Under the pieces are notes generated by a model, which did no database searches, was not told the origin of the DNA, and was given only the letters and a program-made list of their open reading frames with translations. 64,000 bases of DNA. It comes from Ahaetulla prasina (Eukaryota > Chordata > Lepidosauria > Squamata > Colubridae). The stretch is from NCBI RefSeq assembly GCF_028640845.1, contig NC_080539.1, forward strand, positions 162,407,736 to 162,471,735, given 5' to 3'. This document shows positions 1 to 11,034 of the stretch, piece by piece; position 1 is the stretch's first letter, and each line of letters starts with the position of its first letter. Position numbers and translations under genes: made by a program.

Positions 1-75
1 TGAGAAGTGAAACGTCTTCAAACAAAACAAAGAAAAGTTGCCTGGATGATTCAGAATCTCCAAAGAGAAACGAAG
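1..75. repeat. Fragment of foldback interspersed repeat
   Basis: The window opens inside a repeat whose core (GAGAAGTGAAACGTCTTC) is the reverse complement of the core seen at about 1620-1640, 36690-36705 and 50430-50450 (CTTCTCATCC preceded by an ACATTT/ACGTTT motif). The family is recurrent here but I do not recognise it by name. Only one arm is visible because the window edge cuts it. Confidence 0.5.
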
Positions 76-114
76 GATGAGTTTAACTACACACACACCC
101 AGCTCTGCTTCCTC

Positions 115-251
115 CAGTGGTGGGATTTAGCCAGTTCGTACCACTTCAGGAGAACCGGTTGTTAACTTTCTGAGCAGTTTGGTGAACTGGTTGTTGGAAG
201 AAATCATTAGGGCAGAGAACCAGTTGTTAAATTATTTGAATCCCACCACTG
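115..251. mobile_element. Short hAT-type MITE (137 bp)
   Basis: The ends are perfect 13-bp inverted repeats, CAGTGGTGGGATT on the left and AATCCCACCACTG on the right. Inside are imperfect copies of the GAACCGGTTGTTAA-like subterminal motif. CAGNGGTG termini are typical of hAT transposons. The 8-bp flanks match poorly (about 5 of 8), so the copy is probably old. There is no coding capacity. Confidence 0.75.
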
Positions 252-931
252 CTTACAACCATGAAGAAAATATATCATAATAAAACTACTTCTGGTCAGG
301 TGTTTTAAAGACTGGCAACACTGCTGCTACTAAGGAGAAATAATGCCCATGATAAATAGTCTCCTTCCTTCTCCTGGGAAAAGAAAAAAAAAATTGGCCA
401 CAAATTTTGTGGATAATTTTGACAGGCCATTGTGCACAATTCTCCCTGACATTTTATTAAATTCCTTCATTGCCTAATAAGTTCTTGCCGATTGATAAAG
501 CAACAACATGTCAGAGGTTGTTGCAAAATCAAATCCAGAAAGCACACACAAGTAAACTGATCCAGCAGGATTCGTTAACTTTTTTATATACATAATAATA
601 CATGAAGATAAATGTACAATACCAATATAGATTCTTCTTCAACACATTAGCAGTTACAAGCAAAACACAAGGCACGAGAGAACAGTTAGTTTCATTTCAG
701 CAGAGCAGCAAACAAGTCCAGACTTGTTTAGTTTCTGTTTCAGAGCTTCCTCACAGACTAAGTTGCTTAAGCCACACCCAGACTTCTTTCTTAAGTTTCT
801 ATTTCCAAAACAAGCCCTATTGGCTGACCTGCTACCATGCCTTCCCATTGGCTGATCTATTCCAGTCTATGAATATATCCTAACACAACATAGGTCAAGG
901 AAACTCTTATCATTAGGGTTGGTCACACAAT
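252..931. other. No gene recognised
   Basis: AT-rich sequence with short reading frames in several phases that show no family motif, no codon bias and no partner exons. I see nothing to annotate here. Confidence 0.5.
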
Positions 932-1111
932 CAGTCTGATGTTTAGATTGGATTTGGTGTTTTGATCCACCAAGTCCTTCCCAAGAACCTGGGATGGGCA
1001 AGTGTTATTTGGTAGTGTTAAAGGTATAATCGAGCCTGCAATATAGTAAGTCATCGTAGAAGTAAAGCCGTTCACCACATGACCAGGCTTTCATTTTATG
1101 ACCTTTTCTGC
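932..1111 (+). repeat. Unclassified interspersed repeat, copy 1
   Basis: The core around CCAAGTCCTTCCCAAGAAC is shared with 13612-13815, including downstream stretches (GGGATGGGCA, TCGTAGAAGTAA versus GGATAGGCAG, TCGTAGGATGTAA). Two diverged copies in one window show that it is a repeat, but its class is not evident; there is no tRNA-like head in the visible part. Confidence 0.55.
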
Positions 1112-1388
1112 TGCAGCTGTTAAGCGAACACCATGGCTGTAAACGTTGCGATCATTAAGCAAATACCTCTGTTGTTAAGTGGAACTCATTGTTCTCTATC
1201 GGACATTTTTTGCCAGAAACCAGAGGTAAACACCAGTTTTTGCCAAAACTGTAGTAAATTGCAAGATTTGTGTGACTGCAATGGGAAGATGAGTGAACTT
1301 CCAATTCAGATCATAAGTAGTTTTTTTCAAGTCCCATTATAACTTTGAATGGTGGCTAAACAACTGACTGTAAATTGAGGATTACCTG
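1112..1388. mobile_element. Partial TA-flanked (Tc1/mariner-like) MITE
   Basis: A diverged right portion of the MITE family whose better copies lie at 11035-11801, 13149-13544 and 18593-18976. The shared right end reads TTGAGGATTACCTGT, and the interior has the family's repeated GTTAAGTG-type motifs. The left terminus is missing or decayed. Confidence 0.6.
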
Positions 1389-1685
1389 TGTGTATCTTGT
1401 AACTTCCAAATACAAATGTCTATGGAGATATTCAGTCATTCAGGTCATGGTTGTCCCAAAGGAACCTGATTTCTACACCACAAAATGCTGTACCATAAAA
1501 ATATAAAGTGTATTTATTGGTGTGGATGATGAGGACATTTTTAAATGTTTTAATTGTACGATTGGATGTCCCAAAGGTGCTTTTTCCAAGAGGCACCATG
1601 ACTTTCTGTTTTTTCACATGAGATATTTCACTTCTCATCCAAGCAGCTTCTGAATCTCAAAACCAGAAAGTCCAGTTGCCTCTTG

Positions 1686-1700
1686 GAAAAAGCACCTTTG
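1686..1700. repeat. Target site duplication of outer L1, left
   Basis: GAAAAAGCACCTTTG occurs here and again at 6960-6974, on either side of the L1 block. It is a 15-bp direct repeat of target sequence, the size expected for L1 target-primed insertion. Confidence 0.8.
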
Positions 1701-1714
1701 CCAAGGATTGTTTT

Positions 1715-1885
1715 TGCGCAAAATTGGAAAGCAGAGAAAATACCTTTAGAAGAAGAAGTAATTAAAAATATTTTAGAATGTGCAGAAATGAATAGATTAA
1801 TTTTGATAATTAAAGAGGAAGAGGATTCAGAATATTTTAAGATATGGGTTCAATTTTACCATTGGCTGGAAAACGTATATTGATA
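1715..1885 (+). pseudogene. L1 ORF2 C-terminal fragment
   Basis: About 55 codons homologous to the extreme C-terminus of the L1 ORF2 protein, the region after the cysteine-rich motif. It aligns by eye with the last part of the inner L1's ORF2 at 6440-6600. No endonuclease or RT remains, so this is a dead 5'-truncated copy. The reading frame closes with TGA just after WLENVY. Confidence 0.7.
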
Positions 1886-2006
1886 AACAAATTAATAGTT
1901 ATGTAATAGAATGGTATCAGTAGAATAGTGTATTTTTGGAGAAATGTAATACATTAAGCGTGAATGAAGACAGAAGAAATAACAAAAAATAAGAGAAGAT
2001 ATTTTG

Positions 2007-2896
2007 ATGGCTTTTCAAGGTTTGGCAAAAAGACTGGAGGTGGTGGAGGAGGAGGTGCAAGAAATTGCTCAGTCAAATCAGCAAATAGAAAATAGAATGG
2101 GAGGAATGCAAATCAAATTGGACAAAAATGAAGATCAAGTGGTGGTGATGCAGTATAGAATGATGGAAGGAGCTCTGAGAATTAGGGGCTTGAATGAGGA
2201 GAAAGGGGAAGATTTAAAAAATTTTTTATCAGAAGCTCTGGCTGAACTTATTGAACTTGATCCACAAGAGGTTGCTTATCAAATTGACAAAATTTATAGA
2301 GTTAATTCCTGGATTGCTAGGCAAAAGAAACTTCCTAGAGACATTGTGGTTTATTTTTTGAAAAGAACAGTGAGGAATCAAATTTTGCAAGTTGCTTTTC
2401 AGAAAAACTTGAAAATAGGAGAACAGGAGCTGAAGGTCTTGAAAGAGATTCCTCCCAAGATGTTAAGGGATAGAAAGGACTTTACATTTTTTACACAAGA
2501 ACTTAAGAAATACCAGATTCAATTTAGATGGGAGGTTCCAGTTGGTTTGACAGTGTATTATCAAGGAAGAAGATATCGTATTGACACAGTGCTTAAGGCC
2601 AAAGATTTTCTTTCCACCGTGCTGAAACTTGAAGTAGAAATAATAGGAAAAGAACTCAAGAGACACAAATGGGTGTGGAAGCTGAGGTGATTCCAGTGAT
2701 GTTACCATCTGAGGAACAACCACAAGAACAAAGACTGATGAGGGGAGCCCTTAAGCGTAAAGAAAAGGAGCAACAAACTCAAAGTAAAGTTCAGGATTCT
2801 GCTACAGAAGCGGTGGGAGGAGCACGGCCGAAGATACGGGAGGACGATCTTCAGCTGATCGCTCAAAAGCTTCAGCAGGCCAGTAATGGCAAATAA
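2007..2896 (+). pseudogene. L1 ORF1 (RNA-binding chaperone), frameshifted
   Basis: ORF1p coats L1 RNA and acts as a nucleic-acid chaperone in the retrotransposition particle. From the ATG at 2007 the frame shows a short N-terminal coiled coil (heptad pattern in RLEVVEEEVQEIAQ and following), an RRM-like middle (ALRIRGL, IDKIYRVNS) and the C-terminal domain (LKEIPPKMLRDRKDF, FRWEVPVGL). It stops at 2690; an acidic/basic tail continues in another frame to 2896 (REDDLQLIAQKL), so a one-base indel near 2640-2660 probably broke a longer ORF1. The N-terminal coil is short compared with most L1 ORF1 proteins, which supports a 5' loss. The end overlaps the start of ORF2. Confidence 0.8.
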
Positions 2897-5800
2897 AATC
2901 TTGACTTGGAATGTCAATGGTTTGAATTCAGCTCAGAAGAGAAGAAAATATTTCATTATTTGAAACAATTAAAAATGATGTGATTTGCTTACAAGAAAGC
3001 ATATTAAATTATCAGATCAAAAGTACTTAATAAACTCAAAGTTAGGTAAACATTTTGTTGCTTCAGCTTTGGAGAAAAAACATGGCATAGTGGTTTATTT
3101 GAGAAAAGATATACCAGCCAAGTTAATAGAGGCAGATATTCACGGAAGATATATTGCTATTGAACTTACAATAGAAACAAAAAGGACTCTCTTGTTTGGT
3201 ATATATGCACCCAATCAGCAACAAGAAAAATTTTATAGAATGTTATATGATAAGTTGATTCTATGGGATTATAAATCGTGCATTATATTGGGAGATTGGA
3301 ATGGAGTAATAGATACACGAAAGGACAAGAGAATTTCTTCTAAGAAGATACCTGCACACGCAAAGCTGCCTAAATCCTTTTTTGACATGATAGAAGATTT
3401 CGAGTTGAGAGATGTATGGAGATTGCGAATTTGGAGGAAAAAGACTATACTTTTTTTCTCTGATAGGCATCAATCCTTCTCACGTATTGATTTTATTTTA
3501 ATTTCTAATGATTTGCTTTTTAGGGTGAAGAAAACTAAGATATTTCCAAGATGTTTGTCTGATCATAGTTCTGTTTGGATGGAATTGCAATATGGAAAAG
3601 AAGGTAGAAGAACTTGGAAATTAAATGAAAATTTGTTTAGATATCAGGATAATGTAAATCAATGTAAAAAGCAGATGAAAGAATGTTTTGATTATAATTT
3701 GAATAACGAAACATCGATAGAAATGGGTTAAAGTAAAGTTTAGCTTTTATGAGAGGTGTATTAATATTAATATTAATATTAATATTATATTAATAATAGA
3801 CAGAGAAATAAGCAACAAAGACAGCGTAGGTATCTAGAAGAGGAAATTTATAAGAAACAACAATTATTAATACATAACCCGCATGATCAAAAACTTAAAG
3901 ATGCAATAAAGTTATTACAGAATCAATTTAATATGATAATGGCTGATCAGGTGGCAACAAATATACAATATGCCAAACATAATACTTTTTGTAATGCAAA
4001 TAGACCTGGTAGGTGATTAGCATACACCTTAAGGAAAAGACAAAAACAACGTACTATAGAAAAAATAGAATATAAAGGTAAAGAGAGATATCAACAGGAT
4101 AAAATTAAAAAAGCTTTTTTAGAATATTATACAAATTTATATCTTAAAGATAATATATTGAATAGGGATATTGATAATTATTTGAAGGAATATAAGGTTA
4201 AAAATTTAACTTTAGAACAAACGGAAGAACTGAATCGGCCTATAACCTCTGAAGAAATTATTTTGGTAATTAAACAATTAAAAATGGGGAAAACTCCTGG
4301 TACGGATGGGCTCACAGTTAGTTATTATAGGAATTTACAGGATGAGATGTTAGGTCCACTTAAGGAATTATTTAATCAGATACAACTAGGAGGGGGAATT
4401 CCCCCCTCATGGAGAACCTCTTTTATTTCATTGATACCAAAAGAGGAACAGGATTGTTCTAAACCTGGGAATTATAGACCAATTTCACTTTTAAATAATG
4501 ATTATAAGATTTTTGTTAAAATAATAGTTAATAGATTAATGTTGATTCTGCAGCGAAGAATTCATAATGATCAATCTGGATTTATAAAAGGGAGACAGAT
4601 GAAGAATAATGTTAGGCAGATTGTTAATTTACTGGAGTATCTAGAAAAGAAAATTTTTATTCCAGCAGCATTTATCTTTCTCGATGCAGAGAAAGCTTTT
4701 GATCGATTGCATTGGGATTTTTTATTTAAATTAATAGAAAAGATGCAATTTGGAGATGGTTTTTAAGAATAATTAGGGCAATTTATGGAGAGCAAACAGC
4801 ACAGATTATAATCAATGGTAGCTTAACAGAACCTTTTAAGATTGCGAAAGGAACAAGACAGGGATGTCCTTTATCACCATTATTGTTTATTTTAACTCTA
4901 GAACCATTATTGGATAAAATACGAGAAGTAAAGGAGATAGAGGAATTAGAGTTAGACAACATGAATATAAGCTAAGAGCTTTTGCAGATGACCTGGTGAT
5001 TACTTTAACAAACCCTATAAATTCTAGTAAATCTTTGTTGGAAATAATTGATCAATATGGGAAGGTTTCAGGGTTTAAGGTAAATCAGAAAAGACAAAAA
5101 GTGATAATAAAAATATGGCCAGACAACAGAAAGAAAAACTAGAGGAAATAACAGGATTTGAAATTGTAAAGAAGGTTAAGTACTTAGGGTTTATATTACA
5201 TCGTCAAATGTGAAATTGTATAAGAATAACTATGAGGTTTTATGGCAAAAGTTCAGAAGGAGTTGATTGTTTGGAAAAATTGCAATTATCTTTGCTGGGA
5301 GAATTGCTGCTATTAAAATGAATTTTTTACCTAGATTTTTATTCCTCTTCCAGATGATACCAATAATTAAGAAAGATAAGAATCTTGAGGAATGGCAGAA
5401 GGGAATTAATAAATTTATATGGGAAGGTAAAAAAGCTAGGGTTAAAATGAAAATAATTCAAGATTCTCGGGAAAGGGGAGGTTTAAAAATGCCCAATTTT
5501 AAATTATACTATGAAGCAGCTGCTCTCTGCAATAAGTGATTGGTTTAATTTAACAGAGGACAGAATTTTGAATATAGAAGGTTATGATTTGCTATATGGA
5601 TGGCATGCATATTTAATTTATGACAAAAAAGTGGATAAGGCCTTTAAAAATCATGTGCTAAGAACTGCTCTTCTGCGTGTTTGGAAAAATACTCTTATAA
5701 ACTAAACTATAAGGTTCCTATATGGGCAAGTCCTAGACATACAATAGAGAATATAAATATAGAACAGAATCAGGAAATGATTACATATAAAGATCTTTTG

Positions 5801-6659
5801 TATACTGAAAGAGGTAATTTGCAATTAAAATCTCTGCACGTATTAAAAGAGGAAGGGAAAAATTATACTTGGTTTCAATATGAGCAACTACGTGCTAGAT
5901 GGAAGGAGATCAGAAAATTGGTATAGAGCAGAACGAGGGAAATTTGGTAAAGCAAATTAGAAATCAGTCTCAGGAGCATATAAAGAGATTGTATAATGTG
6001 TTACTTGAAATAGATTCTGAAAGGGACTTGGTAAAGGACTGTATGATAAAGTGGGCACAAAATTTTCAGGAGCCAATATTATTGGAAACTTGGGAAAAAT
6101 TTGGGTTAGAAATGTTAAATTCATGAGCACAGAATCTGAGGAAAATTTTTATAAAATGTTTTATAAATGGCATCTAGATCCTAAAAAATTATCGTGTATG
6201 TATCCAGATATGCAAGCAAAATGTTGGAGATGTAATTGTGATGACGCTACATATTTTCACATTTGGTGGACTTGTAAGGACATAAAGGCCTTTTGGATAA
6301 AAATTTGGTGGATTTTACAAAATGTTTTGAAAAAGAAGATAAAGTTCCTGCCGCAATTTTTTTTGTTGGGAATTATTACGGATTGTACAGTAATTGAGAC
6401 TAAATTGATTTTAAATCTAATAACAGCAGCAAGATTACAAATAGGACAATACTGGAAGAAAAAAGAAGTACCTACAATAGAAGAATGGATATTGAAAGTT
6501 GCCAATTTGGCTGAGATGGCGAAGATATCAGCCTTTTTGAAAGATAATACGCAAGAAAGATACTTAAAGGAATGGAAAAAATGGATTGACTATATTCAAC
6601 GTAGATATCAGACTAAGAGTTATCAGACTGTTTTGAATGATTATGATGTATTATTTTGA
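2886..6659 (+). pseudogene. L1 ORF2 endonuclease-reverse transcriptase, broken
   Basis: ORF2p nicks genomic DNA and reverse-transcribes L1 RNA at the nick. The likely start ATG at 2886 (MANKILTWNVNGLNS) overlaps the end of ORF1. Frameshifts near 2944 and 2985 precede the apurinic endonuclease-like domain: GIYAPN, GDWNGV, SRIDFILIS and LSDHS (to 3731). A degraded linker follows. RT blocks are GKTPGTDGL, NYRPISLLN, SGFIKGR and LDAEKAFDR (4158-4766), then GTRQGCPLSPLLF at about 4851 and the catalytic FADDL at 4981. The C-terminus holds a CX2CX8HX4C motif near 6222-6275. At least six frame breaks are visible, so no functional protein is made. Confidence 0.85.
3760..3797. repeat. TAATAT short tandem array inside L1
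   Basis: Several tandem copies of the hexamer ATTAAT/TAATAT sit in the ORF2 linker. This is a local expansion that further disrupts the reading frame. Confidence 0.75.
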
Positions 6660-7085
6660 TTGTTTTGGGGAAGTTAGGAATTGATGATTGTAGGGGTATA
6701 ATTAAGTTGGGATGAAAATTTTTAGCATATGTTTGTTTTATTTTAACTATACCTTGTGCCCGTTCCGGGAAGTCGGGGGAGGGGTTGTGAAGGGAGGGGA
6801 GAGGAGGGGGGGAAAGGGGGAAAAAAGTTTTGTAAAACTTTTTGAATAAAAAAAAAAAGAAATAACAAAAAGACAAAGATACAGAGAAAACACTCACACA
6901 GGAATGACTGATGTATTATGTTTTTGTCTGTGTATAAAACAAAATAAAAATTCAAAAAAGAAAAAGCACCTTTGGGACATCCAAACATACAGTTAAAACA
7001 TTTAAAAACGTTCTCATCATCCACACCAATAAATACATTTTATATTTTATGCTACAGCATTTTGCGGTGTAGAAATCAGGTTTCA

Positions 7086-8439
7086 AAAAAACATGCAAGT
7101 TATTAGGATAGTGAAGCATGCTCGTATTTTCCTGTTTATGCTGAGCAAAATATTCTAGGATTTATACTTCTGATGGGTGTAGAGATTATCAAGTTTTTAA
7201 AATGATGGTTTAAGTATGGACTGACTAGAAGATGAATGAGAAGTTGTGGCAATCAGGCAATGGTACAGCCTCAATAATCCTGAAGCAAGAGGTACATCTT
7301 TAAAGGCTCGGTATTAAGTAAATGAAACTGCTCCTATTCAGCGTATGATCTCACTTCTACTTAGAAACAGCCTAAACACATTTTGCTACATAGCCCCTGC
7401 TGCCACATAATATAGATTTTTTTTCTCATTCTGAAAATATTGCTATCAAGTATCTTGTAACACTTGCACTGTTGTAAACCTTTGGCGTGATTTACTTTGA
7501 CAGGAGGCAATGGGCACTTTATTGTTTGACCCTTTGCGATCTGTCCATGTCCATTTCTCTTTTAGATAGGATTGTTTTGATTTAATCTTTCAGGCAGTAG
7601 CTTTAGGTCTTCACATCATTTTTCTCCCCACTTCCTAGGGAAAGTGTTAGTGTAGCTTTAGTAAGAATATCACCATTTCAGTGATGCATAAGCCCCTGCA
7701 AAATTATATGTGATTTCCACTAAGAACATTCAAAGATGATAAAAGCACAATCTCCCAAAACAATTTCTGCAGAGGGACACCTCCAATTTATTTGCCAAAG
7801 AAGAAATAATTTTAAATGTATATATTTTCAAGCTTTGTGCTCCATAAACAGGTTCTATACCCTGCTGAGACAAACCTTTCTCCCTTTTGGTTTAAATACG
7901 ATAGCCCAACAAATGTTGATTTTGTTGCGGGATAATTTAAATTATCTCAAATATAAAGAAACAGAAGTTGATGATTATCCTAATAATTCATTCCATTCAG
8001 CAATCACTATTGTTGACATCTGCTTAGTTTCCAGGAATCTATGATCTACTGGTGAATTCAATTTATACTAAAAAAATTACACAGAATTTAGTAATAAGAG
8101 TTAACCAATGGATATTTTCCTGCCCCCGGATTGGGACAATGCCTTTTACCAGGTAATCTTTGTAAACTAGGGTTATATGAATATATTTTGGAGCCAAGAG
8201 TTATACCCAGCCTTTAAGCAAGATGTTTTAGTAATGGATTCCAAAAAGTACATGGTGCTAAGAAGAAATGGATAAACGCAATTCACTCAATTGTTCCCAT
8301 GAGTATGATCATTTTTTTTAATGGTAAACGTTTTTATGAATAGAGGATGCCCAGCAAATCTTCCCATCTTGGCATATGCCCTATAGGAAATTCGAATGTA
8401 ATGTATAGTTTTTCAAGACCCCTTGGACTTTGGGGCATT
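7086..8439. other. No gene recognised
   Basis: AT-rich sequence. The longest frame (7736-8044, plus) has no recognisable motif and no supporting splice context. No repeat family from elsewhere in the window is apparent here. Confidence 0.5.
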
Positions 8440-8447
8440 CTCTAAAC

Positions 8448-8872
8448 CAGGGGTGTCAAACTCGATTTCATTGAAGGCCGCATCAGGCTTGTGTTTGACC
8501 TTGGGGGTGGGGGTGGGGCGACAGGGAGGTACGATCAGTTTGACATCACTCGTGTTGGGGGCACCTGTGATGACCCGAGTGCTCTGCCAGCGAAAACGGG
8601 CTCCCGATCAAGCTCCATTTTTGGCTGGGATGGCTTCCTGCAACCCTCTGCCAGCCAAAATGGAGCTCATGAGGGCCACACACAGCCCTTACAAGCTCTG
8701 TTTTCAGCTGGGACGGCCTCCTGCAACCCTCTGCCAGTAAAAAAACTGTTAGTTTTCACTGGCAGAGGCACCATGGGCCAGTCCTTCGCTGTTTCCAGGG
8801 TGGTCGTGTGGGCCAGATGTAAACACCTCATGGGCCAGATCAGGCATGTGGGCCTTGAGTTTGACACCCCTG
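8448..8872. mobile_element. hAT-type MITE, GGTGTCAAACT family, copy 1
   Basis: 425 bp bounded by inverted repeats CAGGGGTGTCAAACTC and GAGTTTGACACCCCTG and by a perfect 8-bp target duplication CTCTAAAC (8440-8447 and 8873-8880). Termini and duplication length identify a hAT superfamily element. The interior is GC-richer than its surroundings and non-coding; it includes internal near-duplicates of a CTGGGACGGCCTCCTGCAAC block. Other copies: 21041-21406 and 51448-51675. Confidence 0.9.
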
Positions 8873-9039
8873 CTCTAAACTTTAAACTAAGAATGGAAGT
8901 TCAGAAGGATTCCAGTTCTATGGAACTCCACTATGGAAGAGGCTGTTATTCATATTTCTTTCAAGTATTTCCCAAAAGATCCAATCTGGACTCAGATCTA
9001 AAGAAAGTGAATATTTTTATCTAATTAACCCTCTAATGC

Positions 9040-9173
9040 AGAGGTCTTCAAACTTGGTAGCTTTAAGACTTATGGACTTCAACTCCCAGAATTCTCCAGC
9101 CAGCATAGCCGGCTGGAGAATTCTGGGAGTTGAAGTCCATAAGTCTTAAAGCTACCAAGTTTGAAGACCTCTG
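9040..9173. mobile_element. 134-bp palindromic hAT-type MITE, copy 1
   Basis: Nearly the whole element is one inverted repeat: CAGAGGTCTTCAAACTTGG through AATTCTCCAGCC, a very short loop, and the reverse complement back to CCTCTG. Flanks CTCTAATG and CTCTAGTC match at 6 of 8 positions, in line with a hAT-type duplication. RNA from either strand would fold into a long hairpin. A second copy lies at 25658-25807 and one arm is present at about 62345-62410. Confidence 0.85.
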
Positions 9174-9768
9174 CTCTAGTCCACTAAGCACCTTGCTGAG
9201 ACTGAGGGAGCTGCATTCACTATTACAGACATGATATGCTGGTTTGGATCTATCACCCTTCCATTGTGGAATTACATAATCTTTCACTTCTGAAGCCATG
9301 AACCCTCTGCAGCAACGTGCAGGATGACATAAATGACTGCTGTTCAAAATAAAGATTAGCGGCTTTCATTTCTCTCTCTTTCTCCACCTTTCTAAGTTTT
9401 AAGGTGTCATTTTAATTGTCGCTCACGTTCATTCCCCTTCAACTTCAGTTCGTCAGGTTTCAAGGCTTAAATTCAATACCACACGTTAATAAGCAGAGAA
9501 ATTAATTCCAGCACGAAAGTAGATCAATCAAATTCTCAGCCAGAGAGTTCCTTATTCAGATTGTTTCACCTTCCTTTCTGATTGATAAGCCATAACTTGG
9601 CTACTATAGCAACAATGAAAGAAGTTGTTTAGGAAAGAATCCCAGGGCCTCTGATGTGAAAAAGAAGCAGATTACAGTTAAATCATTGGAGTTTTGCACC
9701 CAGATTGGCCAAGAGCGCTGATACATGGATCTTCTGTAGCACATTCAACAGTTTGAGCATGTGTATAT
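9174..9768. other. No gene recognised
   Basis: Intergenic-type sequence with no reading frame, SINE head or recurrent family that I can recognise. Confidence 0.45.
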
Positions 9769-10047
9769 CAGTGGTGGGTTTCAAAATTTTTTACTACCGG
9801 TTCTGTCAGTGTGGCTTGATGGCCGTGGCATGGTTTGATGGGTGTGGCAGGGGAAGCATACTATAAAATCTCCATTCCCACCCCAATCCAGGGGAAGGTT
9901 ACTGCAAAATCCCCATTTCCTCCCAATCAACTGGGATTTGGGAGGCAGAGAATAGATGGGGGTGGGACCAGTCAGAATTTTTACTACTGGTTCTCCGAAC
10001 TACTCAAAATTTCCGCTACCGGTTCTCCAGAACTGGTCAGAACCTGA
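9769..10047 (+). mobile_element. hAT-type MITE, GGTGGGTTTCA family, right-truncated
   Basis: Starts CAGTGGTGGGTTTCAAAATT followed by the subterminal ACTACCGGTTCTG motif. It has the family body (GGGGAAG...ACTGCAAAATCCCCATTT, GGGAGGCAGAGAATAGATGG) and the right subterminal motif (CTACCGGTTCTCCAGAACTG). It ends at AACCTGATGAA, short of the expected terminal ACCCACCTCTG. The complete copy at 50532-50829 serves as reference. Confidence 0.85.
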
Positions 10048-10566
10048 TGAATATCTATATCTATAGAAACTTCAGATACAGGAGAGAATTGCTTTACAAT
10101 TCATAAGGATGCAACATAACAAGGGAACTCGGGTATCATTCAAAATATGAAGATACTACAGCAGCATCCCTTGAACTGAAGTTTCGATATATGAAAGGTC
10201 TTGCACCTTTATTTAAATGCAGAAAGAGAATAAGGAAGCACAAATAAAGGGAAATATACATGTCCCAGGATAATGTTGTAAGATCAAATCTGGGTCTGTC
10301 ACTGGGACCAAAGGTTTACTCTTCCGAGCTTTCAGAGTCATGCAAGAGCCCATCTTCAGGGAACTTCTCTTTATTGGAATATGTGCTTCGGGCTATTCTA
10401 TGAATAGCATGTATTCCAGTAGAGAGAAGTTCCTTGAAGATGGATTCCAGCACAAGTCCTAAAGGAACAAGGAAGAAGTTACTAAACATTCTTGAATCGG
10501 TTACATAAGGCATATTACACTTTGGTGTCATTGACAGAACACTGGCATGGTTTTAAAGAACTCTAT
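10048..10566. other. No gene recognised
   Basis: AT-rich stretch with no recognised gene or repeat. The short imperfect inverted repeat around 10360-10440 (AGAGAAGTTCC... and complement) is noted but not assigned. Confidence 0.4.
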
Positions 10567-10574
10567 AATTAAAT

Positions 10575-10921
10575 GCGGTGGCTCAGTGACTAAAACACTG
10601 AGCTTGACGATCAAAAGGTCGGCAGTTCAGTGGTTTGAATCCCTAGTGCCGCATAATGGGGTGAGCTCCCGTTACTTGTCCCAGCTTCTGCCAACCTAGC
10701 AGTTCGAAAGCACGTAAAAAATGCAAGTAGAAAAATAGGGACCACCTTTGGTGGGAAGGTAACAGTATTCCGGGCGCCTTTGATGTTGAGTCATGCCGGC
10801 TACATGACCACGGAGTCGTCTTTAGACAGCGCTGGCTCTTCGGCTTTGAAACGGAGATGAGCACCACCCCCTAGAGTCGGGAACAACTAGCACGTATGTG
10901 CGAGAGGAACCTTTACCTTAC
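10575..10921 (+). mobile_element. tRNA-derived SINE with Bov-B-like tail, copy 1
   Basis: A pol III-type head is visible: A box near GTGGCTCAGTGAC (10578-10590) and B box near GGTTTGAATCCC (10632-10643). The tail TAGAGTCGGGAACAACTAGC followed by CCTTTACC resembles the 3' end of RTE/Bov-B LINEs, which would explain trans-mobilisation. Flanks AATTAAAT (10567-10574 and 10922-10929) form an 8-bp direct repeat. Close relative at 60158-60516. Confidence 0.85.
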
Positions 10922-11034
10922 AATTAAATAAACGACCTGAGAATACATGGCACTTTGGTTACCTATTATAAATTATACTAGTATCATAATTTTTTTTAAA
11001 ACAGGTGAAACCAATTTTGCTGTGTGGATCCTTA

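Larger units (their letters stand above)
1989..6857 (+). mobile_element. Inner L1 non-LTR retrotransposon, nearly full length
   Basis: About 4.9 kb carrying ORF1, then ORF2 with endonuclease, reverse transcriptase and cysteine-rich C-terminus, ending ACTTTTTGAATAAA plus an A run. It lies in the 3' UTR of the outer L1 and is flanked by the 14-bp direct repeat AGAAATAACAAAAA (1975-1988 and 6858-6871). Multiple frameshifts and stops make it inactive. The 5' UTR is very short or missing: only about 18 bp precede the first ATG of ORF1, so the copy may be slightly 5'-truncated. Confidence 0.85.
1701..6959 (+). mobile_element. Outer 5'-truncated L1 (split by inner L1)
   Basis: This insertion begins inside the C-terminal end of an L1 ORF2 and runs into a 3' UTR. 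It is interrupted at 1988/6872 by a second L1 and resumes to an A-rich tail ending near 6959. Its translated piece (about 1715-1885) contains NWKAEKIPLEEE and ECAEMNRL, which parallels the C-terminus of the inner element (YWKKKEVPTIEEW, NLAEMAKI). The 15-bp duplication at 1686-1700 and 6960-6974 marks the insertion. Confidence 0.75.
1432..7085. repeat. Foldback repeat split by nested L1s
   Basis: A long inverted repeat: 1456-1596 is the reverse complement of 1677-1700 joined to 6975-7085. Both arms carry the block AATAAATACA...GCTACAGCATTTTG (or its complement) and CACCTTTGGGACA. The right arm is interrupted at 1700/6975 by L1 sequence. The ends of the family remain unclear. Related single or foldback copies lie at 36613-36792 and 50380-50490. 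Confidence 0.7.
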
